Positions 23,320 to 34,769 are shown, numbered from the stretch's first letter. The stretch: DNA of 64,000 nt from Diphasiastrum complanatum (GCA_029204225.1 CM055106.1:36428361-36492360), one strand, 5' to 3'. Program-made: numbers and translations. Notes: generated by a model not told the origin, from the sequence alone.

Positions 23320-25870
23320 GAGAGGTCTTGGCTGGAGATTGTCAAGTTTTTTCTTTTTTCGTTTTTCGTTTATTGTTTTCCATGGGCTTTTTATATTCAT
23401 TAAGGACTTTAATTTTTCGAAGGCAGTTAAGTTAGTTATGGAACGTAATGGTTTAAAAATTGTATGAACTAGATTTTGAAGCATACAATGGTTTTTTGGG
23501 GTATTTATTGCTAAAGTCCATTTGAACTGATCATTGGTATAATTGGTTAAAGTGCTTTATGGTTTGTAAAAAAAAAACTACGTTTTTTTTAGACATTGCT
23601 TTATTACCAAGAATTAAACCCGCGATGATTCAACCGAACGTAAAATTTTTGTATTTTTCGGTTTTCATATGCAAATGGAGGGAATGAAATTCTAGTCAGG
23701 GGTGGCAAATGAAAATTGGCCCGAACTCACTCAACTGTGATTACCCCCTGATATATTAAACACATGGTTGCAAATTTTGGACCACGGTGTGTTGAAATGC
23801 AAAATCAATTCATTGGGCTAACAATCGGAAATTTTTTCGGCAATTTAAGCCTTGATGTTGTTGATGACTGGATAAATCGTTAGCTTACGCAACGTCTTAG
23901 AAATAAAAAAAAAAAGTGAATTTCGTCGATTTTTTGCTTTGGGTAAGGCCTCGTGGTGAAGTATGCAACCCACAGAAATATGACGGGGCTGAACTCTTGG
24001 AGGAATTTTGTAAAAGTTTTATCACAATTGGCGAAATGTATATTCACTTTATTAACTGCAATGGGCAACCGAGAATTGGACACTTGTGTCTAGGGATTCT
24101 TGGAATTTTTTTGACCAAGGTGTCGTTTATTCGAAAACGTACACAGCTAAAAAACAGCCCAGAAGCCTAAGATGGAAGACTTAAATGAAACAGAAAAAAA
24201 AGGGTTGTTTTTTTTATGCCATTGAAGCTTGGATATACCAACACAGTTTGTAATAAAGAACAAGAAAGAGCCGACTCATTCTTCCCCATTTCTAATTCTG
24301 TCACTAGGAATACTTCAATCCCTTCAGTGAATGTAGAGATTATGAAAAGGGGTGAAAGAAATTACGAGTTGAAATTATTTTATGAAGTTGGAATTTAATA
24401 GTAATTTCCAAGAGCTTCATATACTTGTAATTGTTAACTCTTTGATCAGGAAGTGGAGGGCCTTCATGGAAGAAGAACTTGTGGTATGGGACGCAAGCGA
24501 TGCCAAAATGAAGATCTGAAACTAACTGGATCAGTTGACCGTAAATCTCTGTAATGCCAAATACTGTCGGTCATAAAACGGGTGTTTTGTTGAAAATTTG
24601 AAATATTGGTCATGACCCTTTTTTGGATATCTCAAATTTACAAAACCGGAAACCCGGTAACCTATTTCTTTGTAAAAGATATATTGGTGAATTTCTTAAC
24701 ACATTTATTAATCCGATTTTTTGTGATTCCTTGGAAGGTAATTTTAATTACCTGTTAACCTTGGACGATGTCACAGAAATGGTTAATGGAAGCGTTTTCT
24801 AAAATTATTTTCTTTACTTGGATCTTGAATAAACTCATTTTTTTGATCTACGGGTCAATTCTCAGTTGTTGATAATGAAGAAGATTTTTTAATAAGTCAT
24901 CGTGTTGGGACATTATCAGTATTTGGTTACGATGATGCAACACCTTTTTTTGACTTTTTAGATTTTCTTGGATCTCTTGTTTGAAACTTCTCCAGGGCAG
25001 ATATGCACCCCTTGGAAACTCGTGAAGTTTTCTCTTAGAAAGGGGGAGAAGTAGGAATAAAAGAGAGTTATCAAGGAGAAACATCTGTCAGAGATTCCAG
25101 GAGAAATCTGTTATATAGATGACGGACTTGTTTCAAGAGTAAAAAACGATAAGATATTTTGATATTACAGAAATCCTTTAAGGATTATAGTAGATATCAG
25201 GTTTGAAGATTTAAGGGGGGAAAAATTAGAAAGCACTCTTGCGGTAGAAAAGTGGCTGATTACAAGTCCGATTGACTCGTGTCAAAACTAGGAGTTTCTA
25301 TTGTAAGATGGTGGTTTGTTTAAACCAGTTCCTTGCTGGAAGCAATCAATTTGATCTTAGTGAGGATTGAGATCCGTGGGTTGATGCAAGAAAGGAAATT
25401 CACGCTAATATAACATTCTTTTGAGATTATCCTCGGTTGAGATATTAAATGTGAAATAGCACTCTTTGAGAAATATTCTCTCTTAGAGGATAACCAAGTT
25501 ACTGGATTCTTGGTTAAGAAAGTGTTGTGTACAAAGATCAGAAGATATCTGTAGAGATATGCTATGTAGTGAATCTTTGTGGGATCGTAAACCTTTTGTA
25601 CATATTTTTAATCCTGTGGATCTACAAAATATTCCATAAATTAAGTTATTTGCATGCATAAACTAGTTGTTGGTACATACGCATATTGATGAGAATTGTG
25701 TTTGAGACAATTCCTCGTCGGGTTATAGTAATTTTTAATTGAGAATTGCTTATTGATCTAGGATTGATTTAGAATCAGATTAAATGTGGCTACATGATAT
25801 GCAAGTTATGATATGGATTGCACGTGAAAATGTCCAGTGCGCACATGATAGGAACTGACATTATGCAAAT
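21811..25870. other. Region downstream of TRM6, no gene recognised
   Basis: The first part should hold the TRM6 3' UTR, but no polyadenylation site is certain. Open runs at 22,192-22,524 (-) and 22,962-23,240 (+) match no family I know. A possible alternative last exon starts at about 24,450 after TTTGATCAG and would encode EVEGLHGRRTCGMGRKR and a stop. A (TC)n run is at 23,286-23,319. Confidence 0.4.
23286..23319. repeat. (TC)n microsatellite
   Basis: About 16 TC units, flanked on the left by an inverted GGATGGCGCGCCACCATCC block at about 23,259-23,277. Confidence 0.9.
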
Positions 25871-25879
25871 ATGAGAAGA

Positions 25880-26314
25880 TCACCGAGAGACTTTCAAGTG
25901 GGAGATTGAGTATATTTGAGAATCCCGAAAGATTTTAGTGTAATGTGTACCGACAAGCATTATAAATTGTCCCTTAGATATAGAAGACTGTATCAGATCT
26001 TGAAAAAGATCGGATCCTTAGCTTACCAATTGGAACTCTCAGAAGGATCACAAGTGCATCCGGTATTTCACGTAAGTCGACTCAAGAAGAGTCTACATGA
26101 AGGAGAGCATCTTGTATCTGGAGACCAGTTGGACCTGTTGGATGAATTATCGGGTGCGTCTCGACTTGAACAGATCTTGGATACAAGAACTAAACGATTG
26201 AGGAATCGTATAGTTACCGAGCATCTGGTTCGATGGAAGGGACGCACAGACGATGATGACTCCTGGGAACAGGAAGGAAGCCTAAGGAGGAACTTCCCTA
26301 GTTTTAAGTTCTGA
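25880..26314 (+). pseudogene. Ty3 chromovirus integrase C-terminus with chromodomain
   Basis: An open frame reads KHYKLSLRYRRLYQILKKIG, LAYQLELSEGSQVHPVFHVS (the GPY-type module), SRLEQILDTRTKRLRN, TEHLVRWKGRTDDDDSWEQE and ends at TGA 26312. The last part is a chromodomain with the HLVRWKG and DDSWE signature; in chromoviruses it guides integration to marked chromatin. The upstream pol is absent or unrecognisable. A polypurine tract and LTR follow directly, as expected at the 3' end of such an element. Confidence 0.88.
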
Positions 26315-26329
26315 GGACAGAACTTGAAT

Positions 26330-27100
26330 AAGGGGGAAAGATGTCATGCCCATGACTGGTCTCGGGTAGCGTGTCCACGCTAAGGATCGGTAGACCAACA
26401 ACCCGTAAGTTAATTGTGACTATAAGGGAATTGGGGCCCTTATGTGTACATGGTCATAATTAATGGTTGTAGGCCTAAACACTTGATGATGGATTTGTAT
26501 GGATCTATCAGTGAGTCATTGGGAAACTGGATGACGTGGCCCAGATAGGCTGCAGAGGTGTCCAGTGAAGTGTCCCCTTGCACTGCTAGTGGTGCATGAG
26601 CCTTGGAGGGTATAAGTAGACCTATTGGGCTCTCACTAGTGTATGCTTGATAGCATGACTGGTAGCAATATGTTGTTGGTATGATGCCTCTTTGGGATTG
26701 ATCCATAGCTTGTGGGCTAGATCCGTTCGATCTAGGTTTGGTTGGGTTGGTTTGTCCACCATCAGTTTCCCTTGTGTTGCTTGTGATTGGCATGTTTAGA
26801 ATAGGATCCTTGGATTAGGAACATTTCGGGAGGCGGTAGCCCCCCGATGGGGGGTTTGGGGGGCAAAGCCCCCCAAGGGCAGGGTCCGGGGGCTGCCGGT
26901 AGACCACGGCCTCGACGGTACGGCCTCTTCATGATTTGGCCTTCTGACTCCCTGAGCGAAAACACACTTTTCGGTGTTTTGCATCCCCTTGGTCCTTGGT
27001 TGTTCTCTCTCTCAGATGGTGCACGGTTGGATAGCACCATCATATGTACTTACCTTATTTTTAGGATTTCAGATTCATGTTAATTGTTTCTTGTCCTAAA
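26330..27100 (+). mobile_element. Polypurine tract and 3' LTR of the chromovirus
   Basis: After the pol stop comes AAGGGGGAAAGA (about 26,331-26,342), a polypurine tract, then TGTCATGCCCATGACTGG, a TG-start LTR. The right end is not defined because no second copy lies in the window; the limit given is approximate. A GC-rich hairpin block sits inside it. Confidence 0.55.
26840..26876. repeat. Two adjacent GC-rich hairpins
   Basis: CCCCCC-GAT-GGGGGG at 26840-26854, then TTGGGGGGC-AAA-GCCCCCCAA at 26856-26876 (9-bp arms, 3-base loop). They lie in the LTR-like sequence after the chromovirus pol. Confidence 0.9.
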
Positions 27101-27287
27101 TTCAGTTGTCAATTATATATGGACCATCTTGTAGCTGAAACTACCGGCAACCTGCAATGCACTACTCTTGTCAAGAGCTTCAAGATGATACCCATATTGC
27201 CCACTAAATGATATGTGTTAAAAAAAAATATTGAAGAAAAAAATATTGAAAAAAAAAATATCATATATTATGGTACCGCGGGACCTA

Positions 27288-27289
<2 letters not shown>

Positions 27290-27339
<50 letters not shown>
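27290..27339. repeat. (TA)n microsatellite
   Basis: About 25 TA units in an AT-rich stretch. Confidence 0.95.
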
Positions 27340-27342
<3 letters not shown>

Positions 27343-28590
27343 CAAAGTCAAATAACTAGTCCTGGTAGAATTGGAACTCTACTGAAGCAAGACATGATAG
27401 ATGTTCCTGTTATTGTGGATGATGCTGAAGATGATGGAGAAGGTCGTCGTCTCCGAGGCCTCTAAACAACTCTCGTGCGTATAGGTAAATGTTGCCTCTG
27501 ATCATGATGCCGATCATGAAAAGGGATATAATACTCATCCTCATATAGTGTATCACTCTCAGTGTATGCTCTAAAACGTCTCCTCGAGAAAAAGGAGGTA
27601 GTTTGGGGCTGGGAGCCTACATCACCCAACAGATCATGTTGGCATGTCCGTCAACGTAGAAGAAACATCTCATGTATCATCAGAGCGACACAATGTGGAT
27701 CCACAAATGAAATAAGAGAGCAAAGTGTGACTGGGGTATCACGGAAGAGGAAATGGTAACGCCCTTTGATCTTGTAATATAAATGACACCTCAGTCTCCA
27801 CCTCATCTAATGTGCATAACTGCAATAATCTCTGAATAAATATAATCACCTTGAAAATAGCCTCAATTTGGAGAGGTACGCTGCAAACTCGGTCTGGGTA
27901 ATTTGATGTAGAATTGATGGCTTAGCCTGGATCATGCGTGAACACATAGTAGTTTGCAAACAAGAAATATTGGTCCACTCTGACTCAAGAATCCTTGTAA
28001 AGCAAAAATTTGTATCATGTCAAACAACCTACTCTTACTCGGTGCATCTCGAATATACTTTCGAAAAAAGAAATGCTAAAGACTAACCAAGGATATGCAT
28101 GACCCTTCCTCACCCTAGCTCGCAGCCTATCCTCATACTAAATATGGTGACCAAGAAAAGGAAAAATGACCTAGAGACCCGTTTATTCATAAAGCCAATT
28201 TTTTTTTTTTTTTTTCTAAAAAAGTACCAAAATTTTGAACGTTACATTTACACAATTAATAAAAAAATGAAAAATGTTTAATTTTGTTATAATTTACAAA
28301 AAGAAAAATACTTAAGCCAACAATTTCTTTTTCATTTCCAAATTTATTACTATTAAACAACTTCAAATGTGAATTATTGACTTCAATTTTTTTTCAGAAT
28401 AACTTCAAGTTTTTAAACTTGAAAACTTTAACTTATTGATAAATAATTATGATTTTAAGTGATTTTAACAATTTAAAAATTTCAGGATTAACTTATTTGT
28501 CAAAAAAATTTGAAAATATGCATATTTGACCTATTTATAAATAATTATAATGACTAGAGTAGTAATACTTTATATTGAATGAAATTCGAG
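27340..28590. other. AT-rich region, no gene recognised
   Basis: On the minus strand around 27,430-27,650 one frame reads RRRFRAYTESDTLYEDEYYI and a basic, serine-rich tail, which looks coding-like but matches nothing I can name. The rest is AT-rich with a T18 run at about 28,199. Confidence 0.35.
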
Positions 28591-28599
28591 GTTATCACC

Positions 28600-28806
28600 A
28601 CAGTTGAGATCAAGAAGTAAGCTAGGTGTTGATTATGCTTCATCGTCTTCAAATGAGATTGGTTCCCAAAGTGACAAATCGAGTGAAAATTCTCTAAAAG
28701 GTTCTCCAAAGGTTTTAGAGCTTCAGAAAGTCTTTTGAGTTTTCAATAGCAACGGAGATAGTAAGATCTCAGCATCTGAGTTTGGTTTGGTATTAAGGTC
28801 ACTTGA
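28600..28806 (+). pseudogene. Calmodulin-like EF-hand gene fragment
   Basis: After a possible acceptor (ATCACCACAG) one frame encodes a Ser-rich lead (YASSSSNEIGSQSDKSSENS), then VLELQKVF, a TGA stop, VFNSNGDSKISASEFGLVLR. This matches helix E, Ca-binding loop and helix F of the first EF-hand in calmodulin-like proteins. In the loop, position 1 is Asn instead of Asp and position 6 is Ser instead of Gly, while the final Glu (position 12) is kept. Only one of the usual two to four EF-hands is present and a stop interrupts it, so this is a broken fragment. It lies 130 bp from an unrelated GH28 fragment on the other strand. Confidence 0.6.
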
Positions 28807-28939
28807 CCTTCGGCTCATGGTTGCTTGATGTTTTTTATTTTTCAAGAAGTGGATACATGTCCATTATTAACGTTATGTCTCTTGGCTTGCACTCACACTT
28901 AGGCAAAAGCCTCAACTTCTCCTCAACTTGCTTCCCTTA

Positions 28940-29698
28940 TCATGAGAGGGAACTTTGACAAGTACCACCTATGAGAGCTGGAAAGCATTTGGAAGCCTCA
29001 GCCTGGTTATCAGTCAGCATCTGAGGGAAAGCCTGTGGTGAGACTTGAGCAGAAGAACCTTCTACAGAAGAAGAGCATTTCCAGGTACTTAGCAGAAAAG
29101 CCTTCTACAGAATAGCATTTACAGGTAGTGAGCAGACCTGTACCAGTCTGTAGGTTGATATCAGAAAAACAAATGCGCTTAAGTGGGTTCTCTGGTATAC
29201 CCTCAATTCGTCCAGGTAGATCCAGCATGTTGCCATATCCATTTTGAATAGAAATACTGCCCACATTTGGGGGCTTCAGCATTGTAATTAGCATCTGGAT
29301 GCTCACCAGATGATCCTAGCAAAGCTCCCCTACCCACGTTAGTCCTTATTGAGATCCATGTTTTGGAATTTACCACTTTAAGGTCTTGCACCTGAGTTTT
29401 TGATAGTCCTCCGGATGTCTCACTTCCAATCGCATATCCAGATGCCAGTTTTGTTTGTCCAGTTACTCTGTGAATGTGGATGTTCGAACTAGGTACTCCA
29501 TAAGCAATACTCGTCCCAACCAGTTTTGATAGCAATCATATCATCACGATTGCTTATGTAACGGTCTGGTATGCACAAATCAGAGGAGGAATCTGTCGAA
29601 ACAAACAAAACTTGTAAAACTCTTCCATTGATGACATTGTGAAGAGGAATACAGTCGCTGTAGGTAAAAGAGCATGGAAACTGCCTGCATATAGTCAC
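28940..29698 (-). pseudogene. GH28 polygalacturonase-like pseudogene, 3' portion
   Basis: GH28 enzymes hydrolyse pectic polygalacturonan in the plant cell wall. On the minus strand from 29,698: DLCIPDRYISNRDDMIAIKT (catalytic Asp pair), WDEY, then after a frameshift near 29,510 IAYGVPSSNIHIHRVTGQTK, AIGSETSGGLSK, VVNSKTWISIRTNVGRGA. About 25 residues are then missing before GEHPDANYNAEA. A second shift near 29,280 leads to PPNVGSISIQNGYG, RIEGIPENPLKRICFSDINL and a Cys-containing C-terminal motif ending at TGA 28,940. The region encoding the C-terminal motif is imperfectly duplicated (29,045-29,125). The N-terminal half is not clearly readable; 29,787-30,008 may hold traces. Non-functional. 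Confidence 0.85.
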
Positions 29699-29699
29699 T

Positions 29700-30660
29700 T
29701 GCCTGTTGTGACTATCGCTGGAGATAATTGGAAACCTCCACTTCTATAAATCTGCCTAGAACTCTTTAGCGTGGAGATATCCGTCATCAAGAATGCATGA
29801 AAGCTGGCCTTCGATAGGAATAAAAATGCCTTTGGTTGTAGGTCACCCTAACTGTTGTAAAGGGTCTGCATGGAATCCTACAGAGAAACACTACTATGAA
29901 AACCTGAGATAGATTGCTTGTTGGACAGACGCAATCTTGCCACCCACCACTTTTTTGTGTACAAGCACCAAAGTCAGCAAATAGACAGTCTTTTCCAAAA
30001 GTATTCAATCAGCTTGCTTTCCTAGATTCTGAAAAACTTCTTGTCCAGCAATCCATCTGGCCAGAAAATGCTGCTTCAGCCATGTATCCACATGCAGCTC
30101 CGCAGTTCAGCTTTTGGGCGTCGTTATTCACCAGCTCTCTTCTAGCTCTCAGATCAGCGCATGCAGCAGCCAGCTATGTCCAAAGCTGGGTTGTCTTCTC
30201 TCATATGAACGTTTTACTCTGTTTTTACGCTATCAGGATAAGATGTTTGCTTTCAGCATCGTCAGCAGCACCATATAGAGAGTTAATTTTTAAGTCGCTT
30301 TCCAATTTGCATGCAGTGCAGTAATTGTGTATTTATGAGTTCTTGATTCATTTTGTTGCAGCAGAAGCGGAGCACACCATTCACAGGAGCCCAATTTCAT
30401 GGTGAGATTTCTTACGGAAGATGGTTCTCCTTAACTTCAACTCATGCTCTACATATTACATGTCTTTCTTGCTCAGCTACACTTGTCAATTGGTTATAAT
30501 TTTATTTTCCATGAGAATTGTGTCGACAAGGTTCAATTCATGTATCAATTGCATTAGTGGAAGACAGGGGGCATTTCCACCTGCATCGAAGTAAAGCAAA
30601 AATTTGAAATTGCGGTACAACTATCAACATAGCATTGTTGAGACATAATTAATCGAAGCT
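29700..30660. other. Region upstream of the GH28 pseudogene
   Basis: Scrambled traces of the GH28 N-terminus may lie on the minus strand at 29,787-30,008, but no motif is definite. The rest holds nothing recognised. Confidence 0.35.
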
Positions 30661-30665
30661 TGAGT

Positions 30666-30937
30666 TACGGCTATAACGGTCGCCTGATTACCGATTTCTT
30701 GACTCAACAATTTGATCTCATATATAGACAACATTCCTATGGATTTTCTAGTCGTACTCCCGAAAAGCAATCTAGGGACGTCTGAGTCTTTTTGGACTCA
30801 TACGGCTATAACGGTCGCCTGATTACCGATTTCTCTTGACTCAACAATTTGATCTCAGATATAGACAACATTCCTATGGATTTTCTAGTCGTACTACTCC
30901 CAGAAAGCAATCTAAGGACGTCTGAGTCTTTCTGGAC
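30666..30937. repeat. 135-bp tandem duplication
   Basis: Copies at 30666-30800 and 30801-30937, each beginning TACGGCTATAACGGTCGCCT, with a few substitutions and small insertions in copy two. One frame of copy one reads YGYNGRLITDFLTQQFDLIY, vaguely like the second block of plant GDSL esterases; too short to call. Confidence 0.9.
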
Positions 30938-31365
30938 GCTGATTGTTCTACAGGGGCTCTAGCTATCATTGTCCCTTCTTCAGATCTGCTTCCTGAAGCC
31001 AGTTTTGTCGATGTCCTCTTCTTTGGTCGCATTCTACAATGCGTTTTATTAGTCTTGGTCCGTATAATGACTATTAGATCGTGTATCTTGAACAGCATAT
31101 GCATAATTTTGTTAGAGACAAAGCTCTTGATAAATATACGAAGCATTTTACTTGTTAAGATAAGCATGATGCTCAGTCAAATTTGGTGGCAAGGAGCTTC
31201 ATTGAAGGATAGAATCTCATATAGATTCACATCTCAAGTTACACCATTTGAGATTATTATGTATCATGCGAGTCTTACAAGATGTTTACACCTTGTAACG
31301 AACATTTTCATCTAAAAATAAAAAATGTTATGTTATTATTTTAAGTGGGAGCAATTCCATGGAAA

Positions 31366-31735
31366 AACAGGAGAAGGTCAAACGACGCGAAAGGAAAATG
31401 TTCGCGACACCCGAAGGTCGAATACTTTAGACACATCACGCACAAAAAGACCGAGAAGATCAAAGAAGTACCGTAAAGTACAAATCTCTGATATGATATG
31501 ATGACATCAGCAGAAGAGCGTTAGGACGTGCCTAATCCGCCACTCTTGTAATCTGAGATTAGTCTTAGATCGTTTAATCTATCTAATCAAGAATGTCACT
31601 CTGAATATATGCAGTTGCTAGATGCACTAATGACGTAGAGGATATATATAGACAAAATACATAACAGAGAAGTCCGCTAGTAAGCGAGACAATTTTTGTA
31701 AATAGGATCCACAGAGATCCAAGAAGTTCGCTAGT
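31366..31735 (+). mobile_element. Partial LTR of the copia C family
   Basis: Shares long stretches, in the same orientation, with 37,982-38,356, including TTAGGACGTGCCTAATCC and GATTAGTCTTAGAT. It has no linked coding region and lacks the LTR 3' end seen in the second copy. It looks like an old fragment or partial solo LTR. Confidence 0.75.
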
Positions 31736-32475
31736 CTCCTTCATTCTTCTTCTTCTCCATCTTTATCTCTTATAAATAGTTCATCCGCAAAAACATTAAT
31801 AACCTTCAAACCAAAGAAAAACTGGAAAATTGCTCTGGTCAGCTTATAGAAGACATAATTACGCTCGTATTGTCTTTTTACATCCACTTGATTTTACGGA
31901 TAAATCATCTGCAATCAGCTCCTGAAGTTTGCAGAACCCTAAAAAACAGTAACTCCATTGCTCTTGAATCCTTGTAAACCCTATTTTTACTATGTTAAGA
32001 ATTTGTTGACTAAACACAACACTAATACAACGATTCAACATAATGATTCACACAAGAAGAGCTCTTGCTCATCCAAAACAACCGCATACTTTAATTAATT
32101 GACTTCAATAATGCAATCATTACAGGCTAAGTACTAAGTACGGCTTAGTAGGTGATAGCCCAACAGTCTAGTGCTTAGAGAGAGAAAATGGACCAACAAC
32201 AGAAACGGCTAATGTTTGTCATTTTACAACTATATATCTATATAGTTTAAAACTATTTTAGAGAGATAATGTGTGTTTTGCTGCAAAAAATGTCACGATG
32301 TATAAGCATGAAATGAGATAGAGAAGAGAGAAGATGACTCTCTCCACGAGTTACATCCAAATGTCACGCTCTACCCGCGAAAAACATCACTCATTTGCAA
32401 AGAAAAGAACAAAAAAATGTTTAAAAAAAATGCTAAAAAAACAACACTATAATTATTTTTTTTTGTCTTTTGGAT

Positions 32476-32508
<33 letters not shown>

Positions 32509-32532
32509 ATTCAAATTTTTTTCTCTCGCACC

Positions 32533-32588
<56 letters not shown>

Positions 32589-32590
32589 TA
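31736..32590. other. Spacer with (CA)n and (CT)n microsatellites
   Basis: No gene recognised. (CA)n at about 32,477-32,506 and (CT)n at about 32,537-32,586, the latter ending a few bases before the LTR of copia B. Confidence 0.6.
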
Positions 32591-33244
32591 TGTTGTACAT
32601 AAAGGTGTGTGAATTGAACACATAACCTTCTAGAATAGGTCGAGTTTGAGTTAGGTAGATTCAACTTTGATGACATGCAATAGTTTAGATAGCATGCAAT
32701 GTCTTTTTGTGTGCATGCAAGCCACGTGCAATCAGTGCATGCAACATGCAAAGTGGTTTCTGTGATCTACACATGTCTAGGCAATTTTATGAGTTGACAT
32801 GCAGTACATGCAATATCCATGCATGCAGTTACACATGTGAATCCCTGGTAGTTGAGTTAACTCAGTTAGGTGGACTTTCCATGCAATTCCACTGTAGGAA
32901 TTTGAGTCTCTTTGATGTAGGGAAATCTTGGCATGTTTTGCCATATTGTGAATAATGAGATTTTGGTGTTTTGGACTCATTCTCTCTCTACCCGAGTGTT
33001 TCATCATTGATTTTCTCTCTCTACCCGAGAGCACTTAGAATCTCCCATACTAAGCACTTAGAATTATTTTTGACATTCAATTCTCATAGTAAGAAGTTAG
33101 ATTTTTAAGTCAGATGTGTGCCATTGTGCTCTTGTCTTAGATTTTTCAAGTATACTGTTCTTTGATCAATCTTGTGCAATCACAACACCTCATAAAGATC
33201 CTGTAGGGTGTGTGGTGAAGTCCACACGTGCTAAAAACTTCACA
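32591..33244 (+). repeat. 5' LTR of copia B
   Basis: Similarity to the 3' copy runs from TGTTGTAC (or from TGTGTG at 32,606 if a shorter LTR is preferred) to the terminal CACA just before the primer site. Confidence 0.8.
32674..32885 (+). promoter_or_regulatory. RY (CATGCA) motif cluster with G-box in LTR U3
   Basis: CATGCA starts at 32674, 32693, 32714, 32738, 32745, 32798, 32807, 32818, 32822 and 32880, with a CACGTG G-box at 32723. RY motifs bind B3 factors of the ABI3/FUS3 type in plants. Most copies are kept in the 3' LTR (37,421-37,640), where the G-box is mutated to CACATG. Regulatory activity is inferred. Confidence 0.55.
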
Positions 33245-33256
33245 TGGTATCAGAGC
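33245..33256 (+). other. Primer binding site of copia B
   Basis: TGGTATCAGAGC directly abuts the LTR end; complementary to the 3' end of plant initiator Met tRNA, the usual copia primer. Confidence 0.9.
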
Positions 33257-34020
33257 TTCATGCTTTGAAGAGATGAGGGTGTATACATCAGAACAACAAT
33301 GCTTTTGCTTGCAAGAATTCGGATTTGGGAGAAGAATCCAAACCTGCTGAGAAACAAGCTATCTGTGGATCATAAGTGGATCAAAACGAGTCTGATCTGC
33401 TCCAGCAGAGCCCTGTATAGACAGAGAGCTCACATGTGTGAAATTAGCCCTCATTAATGAGTGCTACTTCTCAAGGAATGATCCAAATTTAATGCTCTAT
33501 AGCTTGTTGGATATGTATTGAAGAGTAGAATGTGTTGCTCAAGTTTCTAAATCGATTTGATTTGTCTTTTGGAAGAGTTTTAGACAATCAGAGAGTTTGA
33601 GAGAGTACTCAACTCGTAGGATATGCCAAAGGGAGCACACATCAGTCCTTTTCACCAATTTCATCAATTTTCACTGTCAATCAAGTATAATTGGATAGAA
33701 GTGAGTATTCCGAGGTCATAGACTTTTCATTTCACACAAATTACTATGTTTGAGTCGAAAGTAAGTTCCTAGAGAGTTTTTTAGTTCTTTTAAACTTGCG
33801 GGAGAGATAGACTTCTACTTGCATGTGCTTCATTTCTCTGATTGAAGCAAGATCCAAATTCAAGATAGATTGATTTTTTGTGTTGAGAGTTTGATCTCAC
33901 ATTCTGTTGCTAGATTTTCATAGGTTGGATCAACATCATCAGTGTTAGATCCTAAGTTGAGATAGCAAGCAACATCTTTCAACTTCATCTTTGTCATTAC
34001 TAGAATTTCTCATAGAGAAA

Positions 34021-34604
34021 ATGTCTTCATCTGGTTCACATTTTTTGGATCACAGTGAGAGATTAACATCTTCCAATTATGCAATGTGAAAGATTAGAAT
34101 GGAGTATTTATTGATTCAAAAAGATGTAATGGACATTGTAAGTGGAGCTGAAGAAGCACCTGCAGCACCTAATGAAGCTACAACATTCAACAAAAGAACC
34201 ATAATTGCCCTTCATTTTATAAAAATGAATGTTGCAAATGAAGTGTTAAGAGAGATCAGTACATGCACCACTGCCAAGGATGTTTGGGACACTCTAAAAA
34301 CAATCTATGAAATTAAGAATACTTCTAGATTGCTTACACTTAGAAACCAAATCTTTCTAAGTTATCATAGAGTAGATGAGAGTGCTTCATCATATGTAAT
34401 GGGAGTGAAAGATCTTCATCAAGGGTTAGCTGGTGTTAGTTATGCTCTTAAGAACACTGAACTTGTTCAAGTAGTCCTTAATGGCCTTAGAGATGAGTAT
34501 GACAATATTGTGCAAACTTATGCTATCAAGGAGGAGCTTCCATCCTTGGAAACACTGCAAGGTGTTCTCATTGCTAAAGAAGTGGGCAAGAGAACAAGAT
34601 GCTG
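34021..34604 (+). pseudogene. Copia B gag
   Basis: Starts at ATG 34021 (MSSSSGSHFLDHSERL), with the SSNY...KIRMEYLL block typical of the copia gag N-terminus. A TGA at 34087 replaces the conserved Trp of that block. The frame then runs through ALHFIKMNVANEVLREIS and TLRNQIFLSYHRVDESASSY to a stop at 34602. The basic Gly/Lys-rich linker follows in another frame (34,640-34,720), but no zinc knuckle remains. Confidence 0.85.
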
Positions 34605-34769
34605 AAGATCAACAGACTTTCATTGAAAGATGGTGGAGATGACAAAACACTTTTCATCAGAGACAAGTCAAGAGGCAAGGGAAAAGGTCAACAACACTTC
34701 AAGAAAGACAAAGCCAAAGAAGGTGGTGAGGATCAGTCCTCACAAACTGCAACATCCAGTGGCAATAGA

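Noticed and set aside
26440-27083. Overlapping ORFs on both strands
   Set aside because: They run through LTR sequence and the GC-rich hairpins downstream of a finished pol frame.
27430-28120. Possible minus-strand DNA-transposase (hAT) remnant
   Set aside because: No catalytic block or dimerisation motif can be read; left as an unrecognised region.
28099-28281. 60-codon ORF with a Phe run
   Set aside because: Produced by a T18 homopolymer in AT-rich sequence.
33245-33256. tRNA-like sequence
   Set aside because: This and the matches at 38725, 61741 and 9282 are retroelement primer sites. No tRNA or rRNA gene was seen.
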